From Arcicella rigui (GTDB lineage Bacteria > Bacteroidota > Bacteroidia > Cytophagales > Spirosomataceae), in the NCBI RefSeq assembly GCF_034929435.1, contig NZ_JAYFUM010000007.1, positions 124,001 to 188,000 on the forward strand: a stretch of 64,000 bases of DNA, in the 5' to 3' direction. The first letter of the stretch is position 1. Each line of letters starts with the position of its first letter. Under the pieces are notes generated by a model that worked only from the letters and a program-made list of their open reading frames with translations, did not search any database and was not told the origin of the DNA. The position numbers were made by a program, and so were the translations under genes. Shown here piece after piece: positions 35,463 to 44,695 of the stretch.

Positions 35463-36608
35463 TTAAAGTACAGGGTCTTTTACTTTATCTTGGCTTACTG
35501 AAATAATAATGCCCACCATTGCACCTGTAAACAAAAGCGAACTTCCCCCCATACTCAAAAGTGGTAAGTTTTGACCAGTTACGGGCCCAAGTCCAGTAGC
35601 AACGCCCATGTGGACCATCGCTTGTATGACCAAACTAAAAGTAAGCCCTGCCGAAAGCAAACCACCGAAGGCTCGTCCGGAGCTATCGACGGCTTTCATC
35701 CCTCGATACAGAAACCATAAATACAAACTCAAGACAAACACACCGCCGACCATTCCCCATTCTTCAATGATGATGGCATAAATAAAATCGGATTCAGATT
35801 GTGTTAGAAAGTATCGCTGTTGGCTTTTCCCTGGGCCTTTTCCCATTACTCCACCGTTGGCAATGGCATAAAAACTTCGTTCTACTTGATAATCTGTAGT
35901 TTGTGAAGCATCTTTCATTTTTGTGCCTTTTATACCACTCACAAAGTTGATGATACGGTTTCGGGCGGTTTCGATACGGCTACCAGTACCAGTCATTACC
36001 AATAGCGTAGCAGTAATAAAAATCCCGACCAAAGCCAATAGTAAGTATTGGCTGGGTACTCTTCCGAAAAACATCAATAAAAAACAAGTAGCAAAAAGTA
36101 GTAATGAAGTAGAAACGTTGGTAAGAGCAATGGCTGCACAGATTAAAATAATTTTGATAATCATCGGTAAAATCTCACCAAAAGAATAACTCACGTGCTG
36201 GCGTTTTGCCAACATGGCTGCCAAATTGGTAATTAAGGAAAGTTTTGCTAAATCGGAAGGCATAAAAGTTAGACCTCCTACGTGAATCCAACGGTTGGCG
36301 TGGTTGATTCCCTGCTCGAATTTGTAGGCATACAATAGCATCGCAAACGAAAGAATTACGCCCGCATTGGAGTACATCGCAAAACGGTGGTAGTCTAAGC
36401 GGTGAAAAAACCACATTGAACCCAAACCGAGCGATACCAGAATAATATGTTTAAAGATGTGAATGAAAATACCTCCGCCACCTTGCATTACGGCAAGTTT
36501 TCCAGAAGCACTTGATACTACGATAATACTTATCATCGACAAAGTAGCCACAATCGTCCAGATTTGGTGGTCTCCTTTAAGATTATCTTTTAACCAATTT
36601 GTTGTCAT
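35463..36608 (-). CDS. ftsW: FtsW/RodA/SpoVE family lipid II polymerase
   Basis: 381 residues with about ten membrane segments. SEDS family marks include the conserved Asp/Pro region in loop one (GGLTFMPSDLAKLSL), the KGPGKSQQRYFLTQSESDFIYAIIIEEWG loop (shown only as GPGKSQQRY and SESDFI) and PLLSMGGSSLLFTG near the end. Between murD and murG, 18 bp after murD, so FtsW (septal glycosyltransferase) is preferred over RodA. Confidence 0.93.
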   Translation of the reverse strand: MTTNWLKDNLKGDHQIWTIVATLSMISIIVVSSASGKLAVMQGGGGIFIHIFKHIILVSLGLGSMWFFHRLDYHRFAMYSNAGVILSFAMLLYAYKFEQGINHANRWIHVGGLTFMPSDLAKLSLITNLAAMLAKRQHVSYSFGEILPMIIKIILICAAIALTNVSTSLLLFATCFLLMFFGRVPSQYLLLALVGIFITATLLVMTGTGSRIETARNRIINFVSGIKGTKMKDASQTTDYQVERSFYAIANGGVMGKGPGKSQQRYFLTQSESDFIYAIIIEEWGMVGGVFVLSLYLWFLYRGMKAVDSSGRAFGGLLSAGLTFSLVIQAMVHMGVATGLGPVTGQNLPLLSMGGSSLLFTGAMVGIIISVSQDKVKDPVL

Positions 36609-36626
36609 TTTATAAACATTTAAAAT

Positions 36627-37967
36627 TTATCCAATGAGTGCCTGAACAGCCGCTTTGAATTGTCGTCCACGGTCTTCATAATTTTTGAATAAATCAAAAC
36701 TTGCACAAGCAGGCGAAAGCAATACTACATCGCCTTCTACGGCTACTTGTTTACTCATCTCTACGGCTTTCAGCAGGCTATCGACCGAGTAAATAGCGGG
36801 TACTTTTTCACCAAAAAAATCTAATAATTTTTGGTTGTCTGTTCCCATACAAATCAAAGCTTTTACTTTTTGTTTTACCAAAGGTTCAATTTGTGTATAA
36901 TCATTGCCTTTATCCACACCGCCCATGATTAAAACGATTGGGTCGTCGAAACTCCCTAAAGCATAAAACACAGAATCTACGTTGGTAGCTTTTGAATCAT
37001 TTACAAATTTTACGCCATCAATTACGCCACAAGGTTCGAGGCGATGTTCTACGCTTTGGAATGATGCTAATCCCTCTGCAATTTTTTCGTTTTCGATACC
37101 CAAAGCTTTAGCCACCAAAATTGCCGACATGGCATTAATAGCATTGTGCGAGCCTTTGATAGGTAATGATGCTTGTGGAAAAGAGAAATGTTGTCCTTGA
37201 AAATTTACTTCCAATTGTCCATTTTCCAAAGAAGCACCTTCTGTTACTTTTTCAAGTAATGAAACTGGTAAGTAATGTACAGGGAAAGATTTTTTGACTA
37301 ATTCTGTCGCTACGGCTTCACTTTCTTGATAAAAAATAAAGTGGTCGGCAGAATTCATATTTTGTAAAATTCTGAATTTAGAGTCGATATAATTTTGAAA
37401 TTCATAATTATATCTATCCAAATGGTCGGGCGTAATATTAAGAAGTATGGCAATATCCGCTTTGAAATCGAAGCAATTGTCTAATTGAAAACTGCTCAAT
37501 TCCAACACAAAATAATCGAAAGTATCATTGATTACTTGTTTGGCAAAACTTTCGCCGACGTTGCCCGCAAGCCCAACATTCAAACCTGCATTTTTGAGTA
37601 AATGATAGGTGAGGAGCGTAGTAGTAGTTTTTCCGTTACTGCCTGTAATGGCTACAATTTTTGCTTTAGTATAACGGGCTGCCAGTTCAATTTCTGAAAT
37701 AATGGGTTTCTTTAAAGATTTTAATTTCTGAATTAAAGCCACTTTATCAGGAATTCCCGGACTTTTCACGATTTCGTCGGCATCCAAAATTTCACTCTCG
37801 GTATGTTGTCCTTCTTCAAAAGGGATTTCGTTTTCAGCAAGAATTTCTTTGTATTTATCCGACAAAGCACCTTTATCCGATAAAAAAACTTTAAAGCCTT
37901 TTGCTTTTGCCAATAATGCAGCACCAACGCCACTTTCACCTCCGCCTAAAATTGCGATTTTTTTCAT
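36627..37967 (-). CDS. murD: UDP-N-acetylmuramoyl-L-alanine:D-glutamate ligase
   Basis: MurD adds D-Glu to UDP-MurNAc-L-Ala in cytoplasmic peptidoglycan precursor synthesis. 446 residues from ATG 37967 (MKKIAILGGGESGVGAALLA); the upstream in-frame ATG adds 12 residues that do not fit the family. ATP loop AITGSNGKTTTT, LELSSFQLD, NITPDHLDRY and the late VLLSPACASFDLFKNYEDRG are diagnostic. Leads the murD-ftsW-murG operon. Confidence 0.96.
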   Translation of the reverse strand: MKKIAILGGGESGVGAALLAKAKGFKVFLSDKGALSDKYKEILAENEIPFEEGQHTESEILDADEIVKSPGIPDKVALIQKLKSLKKPIISEIELAARYTKAKIVAITGSNGKTTTTLLTYHLLKNAGLNVGLAGNVGESFAKQVINDTFDYFVLELSSFQLDNCFDFKADIAILLNITPDHLDRYNYEFQNYIDSKFRILQNMNSADHFIFYQESEAVATELVKKSFPVHYLPVSLLEKVTEGASLENGQLEVNFQGQHFSFPQASLPIKGSHNAINAMSAILVAKALGIENEKIAEGLASFQSVEHRLEPCGVIDGVKFVNDSKATNVDSVFYALGSFDDPIVLIMGGVDKGNDYTQIEPLVKQKVKALICMGTDNQKLLDFFGEKVPAIYSVDSLLKAVEMSKQVAVEGDVVLLSPACASFDLFKNYEDRGRQFKAAVQALIG

Positions 37968-38054
37968 ATTCCAGCCTTTAAATAATCTCAATGAATTCAA
38001 CAATGCAAAGTAATCAAAATCTCTGCCCTCTTTTTATATTTTTGATGGAAAAAT

Positions 38055-38085
38055 AAAAGCCCAAAGGTATTACGCTTCGGGCTTT
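38055..38085 (-). terminator. Terminator of the DUF3078 gene
   Basis: AAAGCCC and GGGCTTT arms around a 15-nt loop with T-rich sequence on the minus side; 35 bp after the DUF3078 stop. Confidence 0.75.
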
Positions 38086-38120
38086 AGCTGAAAAATGGGC
38101 TTTTAGCTGAATGATTTCTT

Positions 38121-39020
38121 TTAAAAAGTATATAAAAAACCTAAACCTAAATTGCGAGCTTGCTGAATTTTTGTACTTAAATCGTCGTCATAAAGTACGA
38201 TTAAATCAAAAGTAGCACTGACATACTTATTGATTTTTGCGGCTACTTTGGCATCAATTCTATTATCAATATGAGCCAAAGAATTGGCATTGATAAAAAC
38301 TTGATGACGAAGTTTGAGATTGATATTTTTAGCAATGTCTTTATCGAAGTTTGAAACAATTTGAATAAGGGCAAAATCATTTCTAAACTTAGAACCTACA
38401 CGTACTCCATAAGCACTCTGCAACTCGCCAGTAGTAGCATTTTTTTCTCTTACACCATCATCAGTTACGATGGTTTGGCGAATAGCACCCGGCGAGAAAA
38501 CCATACCAAAGAAAGGTTTGGGTTTCCATTCAAATCCGATAGATTCGGTCAGAAAAGCAGGAGAAAGAAAATTGGAAATTTTTACGTCGTTGGCAGGTAC
38601 ATCACCATATTTATATCCCGACGTAAACTGAGATTGGAAGTTGAATACTCCTACTAAAGCACCTTTTGGCGATAATTTGTGACCAACTTTTGAGTCAAAA
38701 AATAAACGGTCGATACTTTTTCTAAAACCATTTCCATTGTCTAATAAACCGTATTGCATTTGCAAATCGTTTACCCAAGTCGTTTTGGCTCTGGCGTATT
38801 CTCCTCTGGTATTGAAAAAAATAGTAAAACCTGTGGCATTTTGTCCGCCCGGACTCCAGTTGTTAAACCCAGCGTTGCTAAAATTTGCCCCGTATTGGGT
38901 TTTCTTTTTCCAGTAAGTAGTATCTTTTTTTACTTCTTGTGTAGGTTTTACATCTTGAGCTACACTTACAAAAGTGTATAGCAAGGTTAAGAGTGATAGG
39001 ATTGAAATCTTTGTTCTCAT
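38121..39020 (-). CDS. DUF3078 outer-membrane protein
   Basis: 299 residues with a signal peptide (about 1-21, LYTFVSVAQ) and the DUF3078 opening YWKKKTQYGANFSNAGFNNWSPGG (ANFSQ-x-SLSNW type), followed by alternating strands and a terminal aromatic (GFLYTF), the look of an outer-membrane beta-barrel. Function unknown; common in Bacteroidota. Downstream of guaB in the same orientation, with a hairpin between. Confidence 0.85.
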   Translation of the reverse strand: MRTKISILSLLTLLYTFVSVAQDVKPTQEVKKDTTYWKKKTQYGANFSNAGFNNWSPGGQNATGFTIFFNTRGEYARAKTTWVNDLQMQYGLLDNGNGFRKSIDRLFFDSKVGHKLSPKGALVGVFNFQSQFTSGYKYGDVPANDVKISNFLSPAFLTESIGFEWKPKPFFGMVFSPGAIRQTIVTDDGVREKNATTGELQSAYGVRVGSKFRNDFALIQIVSNFDKDIAKNINLKLRHQVFINANSLAHIDNRIDAKVAAKINKYVSATFDLIVLYDDDLSTKIQQARNLGLGFLYTF

Positions 39021-39035
39021 AAACTGATTTAAATA

Positions 39036-39068
39036 TTTAGTCCGTTATTCTGCAAATAACGGACTAAA
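39036..39068 (-). terminator. guaB terminator
   Basis: TTTAGTCCGTTATT and AATAACGGACTAAA are perfect 14-bp arms around a 5-nt loop, just after the guaB stop; the tail on the minus strand is A/T-rich (ATATTTAAAT) rather than a pure T run. Confidence 0.7.
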
Positions 39069-39079
39069 TTTAAACATTC

Positions 39080-40549
39080 TTATTTGGCACTGTAATTAGG
39101 TGCTTCTTTAGAAATCGTAACATCGTGTGGATGGCTCTCTCTTGAACCAGCCGCAGTAATTTTTACAAATTTAGCTTTTTGCATAGCTTCGATGTTCGCT
39201 GCACCGCAGTAACCCATACCTGCTTTTAAGCCACCCACCATTTGGTAAATGATTTCAGCCACAGCACCTTTGAATGGTACACGACCTACGATACCTTCTG
39301 GAACTAATTTCTTGATGTCGTCTTCTGCATCTTGGAAATAACGGTCTTTTGAACCATCTTCCATTGCTTCCACCGAACCCATTCCACGGTATGTTTTGAA
39401 TTTACGTCCTTCAAAAAGAATCATTTCGCCTGGTGCTTCGTCTGTACCAGCCAACATTGAACCAATCATTACAGTACTTGCACCGCCAGCGATAGCTTTT
39501 ACAATATCACCAGAGAAACGAATACCACCATCAGCAATAATCGGTACGCCTAAATCTGCCACCGCTTGAGCCGCTTCATAAACGGCAGTTAATTGTGGCA
39601 TCCCTACACCAGCAATGATACGAGTTGTACAAATACTTCCCGGCCCAACACCTACTTTTACAGCATCAGCACCTGCTTCGGCTAAAGCTCTTGCACCTTC
39701 GCCAGTAGCTACGTTTCCAACGATTACATCAAGATTTGGGAATTTTGCTTTTACAGATTTCAAAGCATCAATTACACCTTTTGAATGCCCGTGTGCAGTA
39801 TCAATACTTACTACGTCAACGCCAACTTTTACTAAAGCTTCAACTCTGTCTAATAAGTCATAAGTAACACCTACGGCAGCACCTACTCTTAAACGACCTA
39901 ATGAATCTTTAGAAGCATTCGGATGACTTTTTCGCTTTAAAATATCTTTGTAAGTAATCAAACCAATTAATGTTTCATTTTTATCAATAATTGGTAATTT
40001 TTCGATTTTATATTCTTGTAAAATGCTTTCTGCATCTTCAAGCGAAATACCTTCTTTGGCAGTAATAAGATTATTTTTAGTCATAATCTCAGTTACCAAT
40101 TTGTTCAAATCTTTCTGAAAACGTAAGTCTCTATTAGTAAGAATACCAATTAGTTTTCCTGCATCATTCACTACTGGAATACCTCCAATTTTGAAATCAC
40201 GCATGATACGGTGAGCGTCTCCCAAAGTTTGTCCTTCTGTAAGTGTAATTGGGTCGATAATCATTCCTGATTCCGAACGTTTTACTTTTCTTACTTGGGC
40301 TGCCTGTTGGGCAATCGTCATATTTTTATGAATAATTCCGATACCACCTTCCTGAGCCATAGCAATTGCTAATTCAGCTTCAGTAACAGTATCCATTGCA
40401 GCAGAAACAATTGGAGTATTTAAAATAATGTTACGAGTAAGTTTTGATTTCGTACTTGTATCTCGTGGAAGGACTTCAGAATAAGCGGGAAGAAGAAGCA
40501 CATCATCATAAGTGAGGGCTTCGAAAAGGAACTTGGATGTATCTAACAT
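39080..40549 (-). CDS. guaB: IMP dehydrogenase
   Basis: GuaB oxidises IMP to XMP with NAD, the first step towards GMP. 489 residues from ATG 40549 (MLDTSKFLFEALTYDDVLL); the longer frame to 40579 lacks a good start. The barrel has GVGPGSICTTRIIAGVG with the catalytic Cys, a DGGIRFSGDIVKAIAGGA stretch, the flap (MGSVEAMEDGSKDRYFQ) and two CBS domains inserted at about residues 95-215. C-terminal KAPNYSAK-like end. -7 box about 33 bp upstream. Confidence 0.97.
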   Translation of the reverse strand: MLDTSKFLFEALTYDDVLLLPAYSEVLPRDTSTKSKLTRNIILNTPIVSAAMDTVTEAELAIAMAQEGGIGIIHKNMTIAQQAAQVRKVKRSESGMIIDPITLTEGQTLGDAHRIMRDFKIGGIPVVNDAGKLIGILTNRDLRFQKDLNKLVTEIMTKNNLITAKEGISLEDAESILQEYKIEKLPIIDKNETLIGLITYKDILKRKSHPNASKDSLGRLRVGAAVGVTYDLLDRVEALVKVGVDVVSIDTAHGHSKGVIDALKSVKAKFPNLDVIVGNVATGEGARALAEAGADAVKVGVGPGSICTTRIIAGVGMPQLTAVYEAAQAVADLGVPIIADGGIRFSGDIVKAIAGGASTVMIGSMLAGTDEAPGEMILFEGRKFKTYRGMGSVEAMEDGSKDRYFQDAEDDIKKLVPEGIVGRVPFKGAVAEIIYQMVGGLKAGMGYCGAANIEAMQKAKFVKITAAGSRESHPHDVTISKEAPNYSAK

Positions 40550-40581
40550 GGCAAATATCGTTGATATTGTTATTTGCAAGA

Positions 40582-40589
40582 CAAAATTA
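40582..40589 (-). promoter_or_regulatory. guaB -7 box
   Basis: Minus-strand TAATTTTG matches TAnnTTTG, 32 bp before the guaB ATG. Confidence 0.5.
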
Positions 40590-40658
40590 CTACCTTTTTT
40601 GTACTTTTAAAAGATTCGTGAAAAAATTCTTATTAAATGATTGTAAAATTCTAATTCT

Positions 40659-41654
40659 ATGAGATGGCTCTTGGCTTTTTTATTATTTTCTAACATTTCT
40701 TCTTTTGCTCAAACCCGAAAGTTCAACTTCTCGCAACCCAAAATGGGTTCGCCTTTTAATATTAGTGTTTATGCACAAGACTCTGCAAAAATCTACCAAC
40801 TTACGCAACAGGCTTTTCAAATCGTAGATTCACTCAATCTAATTTATAGCGACTATCTGCCTAACAGCGAACTTAACTTACTGAGTACTAAATCTGGACA
40901 AAATACTTTTACCAAAGTATCGCCTGCTTTGTGGGATATTTTACAACAATCATTAAAAGCAGCAGAAAAAAGTAATGGTGCTTTTGACATAAGTATCGGT
41001 AGAGTAGTAAAACTTTGGCGGAAAACTCGCAAAGAAAAAGTACTTCCCGAAGTATCTATCTTGAATGAAGCCATCAAAAGTGTAGGCTATCGAACCATTA
41101 TTTTAGATGAAAAATGCAAAGGTGTAAAGCTTACAAATGCCAATACTTTGTTGGATTTAGGCGGTATTGCCAAAGGCTATATTGCTCAAGTAATTGTGGA
41201 TTTTTATCGAAAAAATGGTTTTCAGAAAGTATTGGTAGATGCTGGTGGAGATTTGGCAATGCACTGGGAAGGAACATCTGGCTGGAAAATCGGTATCAAT
41301 GTACCTGATTCAGAAGAATTATTACAGAAGTTTTTAATCTTACAAAACCAATCCGTAGCTACTTCTGGCGATATGTATCAGTATGTAGCATTGAACGGGA
41401 AGTATTATTCGCATATCGTAAATCCTAAAACTGGAATGGGTTTAACAGAAAGAAAAAATGTGACCGTCATCGCCACAGACGGAGCTACTGCCGACTGGCT
41501 CGCTACGGCTTGTAGTGTTTTATCAGTCAAAAAAGCCTTGAAACTCATCAAATCTATGCCCAATTGTGAAGTATTAATTGCTGAAATCAAAGATGGTAAA
41601 ATCTTACAATGGCAATCAAAAGGCTTTCAAAAGTACTTTCAAAACGAAGACTGA
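40659..41654 (+). CDS. apbE: FAD:protein FMN transferase
   Basis: 331 residues with a signal peptide (about 1-18, NISSFAQ). ApbE flavinylates Thr residues of exported redox proteins (e.g. Nqr/Rnf subunits) with FMN from FAD. Family marks: SDYLPNSELNLLS, GAFDISIGRVVKLWR, LLDLGGIAKGYIAQ, VDAGGDLA, a late HIVNPKTG and a TADWLATACSVLS segment. Normal length. It precedes the SUMF1-type gene; no target protein is obvious in the window. Confidence 0.93.
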   Translation: MRWLLAFLLFSNISSFAQTRKFNFSQPKMGSPFNISVYAQDSAKIYQLTQQAFQIVDSLNLIYSDYLPNSELNLLSTKSGQNTFTKVSPALWDILQQSLKAAEKSNGAFDISIGRVVKLWRKTRKEKVLPEVSILNEAIKSVGYRTIILDEKCKGVKLTNANTLLDLGGIAKGYIAQVIVDFYRKNGFQKVLVDAGGDLAMHWEGTSGWKIGINVPDSEELLQKFLILQNQSVATSGDMYQYVALNGKYYSHIVNPKTGMGLTERKNVTVIATDGATADWLATACSVLSVKKALKLIKSMPNCEVLIAEIKDGKILQWQSKGFQKYFQNED

Positions 41655-41797
41655 TAAGATTTTTTTGCATGAAGGTTCTGTCTATCAATCGTTTAATTTC
41701 AAGATTTATTATTTACGGTACCTCAATTGTCGTATTGAACAGGACATAAGAAAAAATACATTACTATAAATTTGGTAAAGCTCACAAAACAAAAACA

Positions 41798-42736
41798 ATG
41801 CGAAAAATACTCTTAATCTTTTTAACGATTCTTTCACAACATATCATTGCTCAGGATTTCAAAGCTTATGAGCAAACCATTCCGAATACCTCTGTAAAGT
41901 TTAAAATGATGCCCATTCCTGCGGGTGAATTTACTTTGGGAAGTCCAGAGACAGAACAAGGACATGAAGCAGACGAAAGCCCACAAGTAAAAGTAAAAAT
42001 TGAAGCCTTTTGGATGGGTGCTTATGAAGTTACTTACGACGAATATCAATTATTTTTTGAAGAAGAAAGAGACCCAGAACCAAAGCCCGATGCCATTACT
42101 CGTCCGAGTCCTCCGTACATAGATTTTACTTTGGGTATGGGAAAAGTAGGCGGTTTCCCTGCCAACTCTATGCAACAATACGCTGCTTTGATGTACTGCA
42201 AATGGTTGTATTATAAAACAGGAATTTTTCACCGATTAGCCACCGAAGCCGAATGGGAATACGCTTGTCGTGCAGGAAGTAATACGGCGTACTTTTTTGG
42301 AAATGATGCTTCAAAACTCTCGGAATATGCTTGGTTTAAAGATAATTCGGGCGATAGGTATCATCATGTAGGCGAAAAGAAACCAAATGCTTGGGGTTTG
42401 TATGATATGCTTGGCAACGTAGCAGAATGGACACTCGACCAATACGACGAAACTTTTTATCAGAAAATTCAAGCAGGCGAAACCAATCCTTATAATACAA
42501 AACTAAAACGTTATCCAAGTACCGTAAAAGGTGGCAATTACCAAGATGTGGCTACGCAACTAAGAAGTGCCAATCGTCTGAAATCAGATGCTGTTTGGAA
42601 TAGAAGAGACCCACAAATTCCTAAAAGTAAATGGTGGAATGCCGATTCTCCTTTTGTAGGTTTCAGAATTATTCGCCCTGTAAAACAGCCAACCAAAGAA
42701 GAAGTGGAGGCGTTTTTTGAGAAAGTGTTAAAATAG
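41798..42736 (+). CDS. Exported formylglycine-generating enzyme (SUMF1) family protein
   Basis: 312 residues with a signal peptide (about 1-19). The FGE-sulfatase fold is evident: IPAGEFTLGSPE, EAFWMGAYEVTYDEY, RLATEAEWEYACRAG, WGLYDMLGNVAEWTLDQY and a C-terminal GFRIIRP. Members include formylglycine-generating enzymes, EgtB/PvdO-like proteins and gliding proteins such as GldJ/GldK; no sulfatase lies near, so a true FGE role is unproved. Co-directional with apbE and the Gfo/Idh/MocA gene. Confidence 0.87.
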   Translation: MRKILLIFLTILSQHIIAQDFKAYEQTIPNTSVKFKMMPIPAGEFTLGSPETEQGHEADESPQVKVKIEAFWMGAYEVTYDEYQLFFEEERDPEPKPDAITRPSPPYIDFTLGMGKVGGFPANSMQQYAALMYCKWLYYKTGIFHRLATEAEWEYACRAGSNTAYFFGNDASKLSEYAWFKDNSGDRYHHVGEKKPNAWGLYDMLGNVAEWTLDQYDETFYQKIQAGETNPYNTKLKRYPSTVKGGNYQDVATQLRSANRLKSDAVWNRRDPQIPKSKWWNADSPFVGFRIIRPVKQPTKEEVEAFFEKVLK

Positions 42737-42749
42737 ATTTCGGATTGGT

Positions 42750-42867
42750 GATTTCGGATGTCGGTCATCGGATTTCAGACTTTGACATCACATCAATTTA
42801 ATGTAATGGTAAGTGAACTAAGAACCATCATCTTAAATCTGACATCCGAAGACCGACATCCGAAATC
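42750..42867. repeat. 30-nt imperfect inverted repeat
   Basis: Arms 42750-42779 (GATTTCGGATGTCGGTC...) and 42838-42867 (...GACCGACATCCGAAATC) are near-complementary with a few mismatches, 58 nt apart. The words GATTTCGGATGTC and GACATCCGAAATC recur within, typical of dispersed intergenic repeats in this group. It could act as a weak terminator between the SUMF1 and oxidoreductase genes. Confidence 0.75.
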
Positions 42868-42902
42868 CGACATCAAAATAATAAACAATTAACTAAACAA
42901 CT

Positions 42903-44222
42903 ATGAACTTAAATAGACGTGATTTTGTGAAAAGTACTTCTATCATTACAGGTGGAATACTTACTACTCCGTTTTTATCGGAGGCTTCTTTTTTCAATAG
43001 CAACACCGACGATACTATCAAAGTAGCCCTCATTGGCTGTGGCGGTAGAGGAACTGGTGCGATTGTACAGGCTTTAAGTACCAAGCAAAATGTAAAATTA
43101 GTAGCGATGGCAGACGCATTCAAAGACCGTCTGGATAGTTGCTATGAAGAAATTACAAGTGATGAACAAGCTCATTTAAAAGCTAAAATTGATGTTCCGA
43201 ACGACCATAAATTTACAGGTTTTGATGCGTATCAAAAAGCTATTCCTTTGGCTGATGTGGTGATTCTGACTACTCCTCCCGGTTTTCGTCCTATCCATTT
43301 TGAAGCAGCAGTGAATGCAGGCAAACATATTTTTATGGAAAAACCTGTGGCAACTGACCCGGCTGGTATTCAAAGAGTATTAGTGGCGGCTGAAAAAGCA
43401 AAAGCTAAAAAGTTGAATGTAGTGGTAGGTTTGCAAAGACATTATCAAAATTCTTATAGAGAATTAATGAAGCGTTTGCAAGATGGCATGGTTGGCGATA
43501 TTGTTTCGGCTTCGGCTTGGTGGAATAATGATGGCGTTTGGACTAAACCAAGAGTAGCAGGACAAACAGAAATGGAGTACCAAATGCGAAACTGGTATTA
43601 TTTTAACTGGCTTTGTGGCGACCATATTACCGAACAACACATTCATAATATCGACGTAATCAACTGGGCGAAAAATGGTTATCCAGTAAGAGCCAGAGGT
43701 ACTGGTGGACGTGAAGTGAGAAAAGGAAAAGATACAGGAGAGATTTTCGACCACCACATTGTTGAATTTGAATATGCCGACGGTACAATTTTAAATTCAC
43801 AATGCCGACATATCAAAGGTACTTGGGCAAAAGTTGACGAATTGGTAGTGGGAACAAAAGGGAAAATTCAGTTCGATGCTGCCAAAATCACCGACCACAA
43901 AGGAAAGCCTTTGTATGCTTTTGATAAAAAGACCAAAGAAAATCAGCCTTACCAAACTGAACACGACGAATTGTTTGCAGCCATAGCCAAAGGCGAATAC
44001 AAATTTGCTGATGCAGAAAACGGAGCAAAGTCAACCATGACTTCTATTTTAGGAAGAATGGCAACCTATTCAGGACAAGTAATAGAATGGGACAAAGCCA
44101 TTAACTCGGGCATTGATATTATGCCAAAAACCTTTGCTTGGGACGCAGATATGCCTCTGAAACCCGATGCAAACGGCAATTATCCGGTAGCCATTCCCGG
44201 TAAGACCAAGTATTTCTCATAA
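42903..44222 (+). CDS. Tat-exported Gfo/Idh/MocA family oxidoreductase
   Basis: 439 residues. N-terminal twin-arginine signal NRRDFVKSTSIITGG, then the NAD(P)-binding Rossmann fold KVALIGCGGRGTGAIV, the family sequence MEKPVATDPAG with the conserved EKP, and the C-terminal alpha/beta domain with the HNIDVINWAKNGYP motif. Such periplasmic members act on sugars, inositols or are glycosidases in some subfamilies (e.g. GH109-like); the substrate here is unknown. Followed by a terminator. Confidence 0.9.
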   Translation: MNLNRRDFVKSTSIITGGILTTPFLSEASFFNSNTDDTIKVALIGCGGRGTGAIVQALSTKQNVKLVAMADAFKDRLDSCYEEITSDEQAHLKAKIDVPNDHKFTGFDAYQKAIPLADVVILTTPPGFRPIHFEAAVNAGKHIFMEKPVATDPAGIQRVLVAAEKAKAKKLNVVVGLQRHYQNSYRELMKRLQDGMVGDIVSASAWWNNDGVWTKPRVAGQTEMEYQMRNWYYFNWLCGDHITEQHIHNIDVINWAKNGYPVRARGTGGREVRKGKDTGEIFDHHIVEFEYADGTILNSQCRHIKGTWAKVDELVVGTKGKIQFDAAKITDHKGKPLYAFDKKTKENQPYQTEHDELFAAIAKGEYKFADAENGAKSTMTSILGRMATYSGQVIEWDKAINSGIDIMPKTFAWDADMPLKPDANGNYPVAIPGKTKYFS

Positions 44223-44227
44223 ATAAT

Positions 44228-44262
44228 AAAGGCAGGACGAAGTTAAATTTGTCCTGCCTTTT
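44228..44262 (+). terminator. Terminator after the Gfo/Idh/MocA gene
   Basis: AAAGGCAGGAC pairs with GTCCTGCCTTT, then TTAT; 6 bp after the stop. Confidence 0.8.
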
Positions 44263-44319
44263 ATGATATGCTAATACTCTAAAAGTAAAATGGGTATTAC
44301 AAAGCCAATAGCTTTTTTG

Positions 44320-44327
44320 TATTTTTG
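44320..44327 (+). promoter_or_regulatory. -7 box of the 44.3-45.1 kb cassette
   Basis: TATTTTTG matches TAnnTTTG, 22 bp before the ATG of the first gene. No -33 TTG recognised. Confidence 0.4.
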
Positions 44328-44348
44328 TATAGATAAAAAATAAGTACA

Positions 44349-44648
44349 ATGGAAGCAATCAGAATTAATGTAAGTAAACAAATGGATGGCTATACTTTCA
44401 GTATTGCTCCATCTATTAGACAGTTGATTAAGAGTTGGTTTCCTAACTCTCATCCAGCCAACAATATTTTTGTTGCTTATGATACAAAGAGCGACTTTGA
44501 AGTTTATTACAATAAACTTGAATCTTATATTTATCCAGCGTTATTGGGTATGGATAATCAAAGCGAATTAAATAAAAAGGTAGATTTTATTCAATTTGTG
44601 GATTCGCACACGGGTAATATTTTGCACTCACACAAAGTACCAGCGTAA
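44349..44648 (+). CDS. Hypothetical protein
   Basis: 99 residues, no signal peptide or membrane segment. The pattern DGYTFSIAPSIRQLIKSWF...NNIFVAYDTKSDFEVYYNKLE is alpha/beta but not matched to a family. It precedes the PD-(D/E)XK-like gene with about 47 bp between its stop and the next clear ATG, so the two probably form one unit. Possibly a small partner of that protein. Confidence 0.6.
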   Translation: MEAIRINVSKQMDGYTFSIAPSIRQLIKSWFPNSHPANNIFVAYDTKSDFEVYYNKLESYIYPALLGMDNQSELNKKVDFIQFVDSHTGNILHSHKVPA

Positions 44649-44695
44649 AGAAAAATTATCATCTCTATTTAGGAAAAGCAGGACATCTGACGGTA

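Noticed and set aside
40659..42736. Nqr/Rnf or sulfatase operon
   Set aside because: apbE and a SUMF1-type gene are present, but no flavinylated target or sulfatase is nearby.
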